Below, piece after piece: positions 60,714 through 64,000 of a stretch of DNA of 64,000 nucleotides (positions within the stretch are counted from its first letter, which is position 1; the number at the start of each line of letters is the position of its first letter). Below the pieces are notes generated by a model. That model did not search any database, had not been told where the DNA came from, and worked only from the letters and a program-made list of their open reading frames with translations. Made by a program: the position numbers and the translations under genes. This DNA comes from Lycium barbarum (Eukaryota > Streptophyta > Magnoliopsida > Solanales > Solanaceae). The DNA lies in NCBI RefSeq assembly GCF_019175385.1, contig NC_083348.1:51482950-51546949 (forward strand), read 5' to 3'.

Positions 60714-63193
60714 TGTCACAGCCCAACTGGAGGGCTATGACGGATACCCAGAAGCTGACCTCCTAGATGCCACAATACATACATAACATACCTGCTCATG
60801 CTCATCCTAGGCCACCTAAGGGCACTCACAACATAATCCGTTGTCTGATAGTTATCATAAACTGGAGGGTCACCGCTGTCGAAAGGTATATAAATATATG
60901 CATCACTGAACTTAGCTGGGGTAGAAGCCGACAAGGCTCCCCGATAAAACTATATAACCAAACAAGTGCTGAGCGGGCCATACTGTCTGACTGAATATAA
61001 GTGTCTATGAGCCTTTATTGACATACTGGACATGCTGCAGACGGGATAGGGCCCCCTACCCTACAATAAATATCAAAACATATACCAAGTCTAGACGACA
61101 ACTCCGGCAAGAGAGGAGTGCTCCACTGTCAAGCTGAAGAAGCAGCCTAAGGATGCAATCTGTCTTCATGGCTATCTGAACCTGCGGGCATGAACGCAAC
61201 CCCCCCCCCCCCCCCCCCCGCCCCGAAAAATAAGGGAGTCCGTACGAAAAATGTACCGAGTATGTAAGGCAAAAGAGTAACATACACATAGGAGTCATAA
61301 AGAAAATCTGAAACTCGTAAACTAAACTGATTGACTGAATGCATCTATAAGTTTGATTATCTGAACATGTCTGCGTGAATGCATCTATATGTCTGCTTAC
61401 TGAAAATGCCTCTATGGGCGTATGATATGCATAGGTCATAGTGCCGAGGAACGTACGACCCGATCTATATCCCATATAGGCCCCTTCGGGCATAATAGCA
61501 TAATGGCCCCTTCGGGCATAATAACATAATGGCCTCTTCGGGCAGCCCCTTCGGGCATAATAATCATCATCACCGTGCACCAGCTGATAAGGTGTTAATG
61601 CATATATAACGCTTCGCCCTTTTCCCAGGTCAATGTATGCAAATGAATGTAATGCATAAACATAAACTAACATTATCAAGATACAATATTTAGGACCCAT
61701 GAACAGAAGGATTAATCATAATAGAGGGGTATAGGATCATCAATAACTGACATGCTCCTAATACTTCTAAGAGTAGAGTAATATGGAGACTCGATTACTC
61801 GTTGTTTGCTCATATCAAAGGATCATGCCAAAAAGAAAGAAAGGGAAAGCCTTAACATACCTGATTGATCTCCTACGAATTAACACTTATTTTCCCGAAC
61901 TTGCAAATCTACACTCAAGAGAAATAATACTACCGTTAGCCTTATCATCATATGCCTATCTCAAGTCCTTAAACCAAACTCCTTTAGAATCTGCCAAAAT
62001 TCGGGCAGCATCTCCCCTATTTATATGCCTAGCCAAAAATCACAATCCAGCAAACAACAACAATAACAACAACAATACCAACATCAACAACAATATTATC
62101 AATACTAATATATTCCATAAAACATCCCACACGATGTTTTTCAACATACAACAACCATATACACTTTCTTTCTTCCCAATCAAGGAGCGTAATCTCATCA
62201 ACACACCAACAACATTAGATACCGTCTTTATACATGTAAATCAGCCCAGCCACATGGCCACAACAAGCTCAAAAAAGTCCATAAACACAACAACTACAAC
62301 ACGACACTTTATAACCTTTCCTCCATAACTATTTTCACTTTTAAGACTTGTTAAACCTTCAAATCAACTCAACATAAGAAATAGGATGAATAACATACCT
62401 TATACTTCACGAAATTCAGCTGCACCAACTTTCTTCAAGACCAAACTTATCACAACATCAAGTAGAAGCAAGAACAATCACCTTTCAGGGTCTAGTTTGG
62501 TGTAATATTGTTAAATTCTTGATTTAATGGGCTATAAATGTTTCGGGGATGTGTTGGGAAGTGTCTAGGACTTATGAGAATTTAATATGCTGAAAAAATG
62601 GAGTTGTTGGGTGTTTTTATACCCCTCATAAGTCGGTTCCACCGACTTTCCCAAATGGGACCCACGGAAGCCATTTGGCAGCTTGAAGTTTTTATCTTAA
62701 AATGGTCATAATTCATGATCCGGATATCGTATGAGGGCCCCAGGACCTGTGGTTGGAAATATCTTTCAATTGTCTACAACTTTCATTTTTAGTGTGTTTC
62801 CAAATTCCAAACATCTAGCTTTTTGGCCCCTTCAAGTCAGATCATCCGAAAATGTATCCTTAAATCATCCTTTTGGAGGGCTTATCCCCATATTTGGCTT
62901 AAGGGTCTTTCTTAAGATTTGCTCAACTTCCCATATACTACTCATATCAATTTTCATATATCCTTTATAAAACCCCGACATGTGGGCCCCACCTTAACTT
63001 ACGGTTACGAGGGCTACTCATACAAGTAACGTGTTAACTGATTTACTCCATACGCTCTCCAAATGTCATATATATATTCTTATACTCAGATCATATAATC
63101 TTCATCCCTGATCCTAGTATAACGTTTCTCTCCCTTGAGATCATACTAAGCCGTCTACAGTCTTGGTAACACGAAATTTTTCGGGGTGTAATA
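60714..63193 (-). repeat. LARD-2 sibling, 5' LTR
   Basis: Starts TGTCACAGCCC and ends GGGTGTAATA, where the expected final C is T; 2480 bp. It has a C20 tract at 61200-61219, CCCCTTCGGGCATAAT repeats at 61490-61561, a minus-strand TATAAAAA candidate TATA box at 62614-62621 (575 bp from the LTR start), and an antisense frame at 61783-62328 parallel to that of the 3' LTR. Confidence 0.9.
62614..62621 (-). promoter_or_regulatory. Candidate TATA box of LARD-2 sibling 5' LTR
   Basis: TATAAAAA on the minus strand, identical in the other LTR at 55744-55751 and kept in the context GAGGGGTATAAAAA. It is a good plant TATA sequence. Confidence 0.55.
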
Positions 63194-63592
63194 GTTAGAC
63201 TACCTCTGAATTGTTGGAAATAGGAATGGTGAATTTTGAAATGATTATGAGGATAGAATGGCTTTCCAAGTGTCATACAATTCTAGGAGACCAATTAAAA
63301 TTAGTTAGGCTTGTATTTCTAGATGAACCCTTTATGAATAGAAGAGTAATATCGTTAAATCTCGAGGTAGACTACATGTGTAAATCCCTTATTCCATGCT
63401 TAGGCATGTCTGGTGTAGTTAAGGGAGGTTCGGTGAGGGATATATGGTTATTGTTATAGTATTATATGAGTTTTGTTTGAGATAGCTTACAATACAAAGG
63501 AACACTAGCGAGAATATTGAAGACTTGAGGTTTAGTGAAAATCTTAGGCCATGACTTTCATTCGGGGATGAATGATCCTAAGGAAGGGATAA
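63194..63592 (+). pseudogene. gypsy-3 protease C-terminal half joined to element 3' end (rest of pol deleted)
   Basis: From 63199 the frame reads TTSELLEIGMVNFEMIM and IEWLSKCHTILG, matching the protease region that in gypsy-2 reads LIELGMTEFDVTMGMDWL. It decays after ~63460. At 63559-63592 come ATTCGGGGATGAAT and AAGGAAGGGATAA, the hairpin motif and PPT, then the 3' LTR. RT, RNase H and integrase are therefore absent, and no Pol enzyme survives. Confidence 0.75.
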
Positions 63593-64000
63593 TGTAACAC
63601 CCCATAACTTTGGGTTAGGTGTGAAAGTGTAAAACTAGTAATAAGATGACATTTTAGCTATATTAATCCATTTGGGATGAATTTGGGTGATAAGTAGTCA
63701 TTTTGGAGTCAACCCAAAAAGTGAAGTTCGTTAGAGTTCTCAAACTCATCCAACTTTCAGTAGGTCTGACTTCTAAGACAGGTTCGTGAAAATAAGTTGT
63801 GAATTTGGGAAAACTTCCTTAATTAAAGTTGTAGGGATTCGAAATACCTTTCAAAATATAGGTCTCTTAGCTCCAACAGAGCTCTGTGCTAGGAGATATA
63901 CCCTTTTTACTGAACATTGTCTGTGCAGAGTAAAAATTAGGCGTGTGCGGCGCCCCGGGCAGTGCCCCAGGCCAAATTTTCATGAAATTCAAAATTTTAA
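63593..64000 (+). repeat. gypsy-3 3' LTR (cut by window end)
   Basis: Begins TGTAACACCCCATAAC after the PPT and is homologous to 47794 onward through the last base of the window, including GTGAAGTTCGT-AGAGTTCTCAAACTC and AGCTCTGTGCTAGGAG. Confidence 0.88.

Larger units (their letters stand above)
53771..63193 (-). mobile_element. Complete LARD-2-family LTR retrotransposon (non-coding internal)
   Basis: Two LTRs in the same orientation (53771-56327 and 60714-63193) flank a 4.4-kb internal region with a PBS at its right end and a PPT at its left end, so the element reads on the minus strand. The LTRs differ at roughly 8% of positions over the ~270 bases I compared. The internal region has no gag-pol motif; it is non-autonomous. 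It sits in gypsy-3 protease codons; the flanking 5-mers GTGAA and GTTAG are a weak TSD match, but removing the element with one 5-bp copy restores the protease frame. With solo LTRs 1-6 it completes the set of late insertions. Confidence 0.9.

Overview
This window is plant nuclear heterochromatin, most likely from a Solanaceae species. That assignment rests on recalled similarity of the LTR families, not on a database search, and the genus cannot be told. I found no intact host gene, tRNA, rRNA or other structural RNA. Nearly all of the 64 kb is a nest of transposable elements: Ty3/gypsy (Tekay/Del-like chromovirus) elements, large non-coding (LARD-like) LTR elements that prime from tRNA-iMet, one L1-type LINE, and six solo LTRs of 2.5-3.2 kb with 5-bp target-site duplications (TSDs).

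Layout. 1-5.4 kb: an AT-rich segment with an old B-A-B-A direct-repeat array, split by a solo LTR (352-3587), then an unassigned AT-rich repeat. 5.4-24.2 kb: a minus-strand LARD-like element (internal region 5404-7565, PBS 7551-7562, LTR 7566-10522 plus 23945-24203). Its LTR is split by a LINE (10523-23925) with a perfect 19-bp TSD, and the LINE carries two solo LTRs (16809-20021 and 20416-23471). 24.2-36.15 kb: a decayed gypsy element (gypsy-1) whose 3' LTR (28672-36152) contains two more solo LTRs (29348-32237 and 32298-34799). 36.15-38.84 kb: reverse-oriented LTR debris, including one short coding-like segment I cannot identify. 38.85-45.9 kb: a second gypsy element (gypsy-2), with pol readable in one frame apart from five stop codons, no recognisable gag, and a 3' LTR. 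45.9-47.8 kb: a fragment of a second LARD family (LARD-2: LTR, PBS, non-coding internal). 47.8-64 kb: a third gypsy element (gypsy-3) inserted in LARD-2, hit by a solo LTR (49970-52977) in its 5' LTR and by a complete LARD-2-family element (53771-63193) in its protease codons. The gypsy-3 3' LTR runs off the window.

The elements are not a cooperating gene system; their relationship is chronological. TSDs show who landed in whom: LARD-1 LTR <- LINE <- two solo LTRs; gypsy-1 LTR <- two solo LTRs; LARD-2 <- gypsy-3 <- solo LTR and a LARD-2 sibling. All coding capacity is broken by stops (many consistent with C-to-T change), frameshifts and deletions. The most interesting signals are shared LTR architecture: a conserved 18-bp palindrome, a conserved pair of small hairpins, length-variable minisatellites at equivalent positions, AT microsatellites grown on TATA boxes, and a hairpin-like motif before the polypurine tract in four element types.
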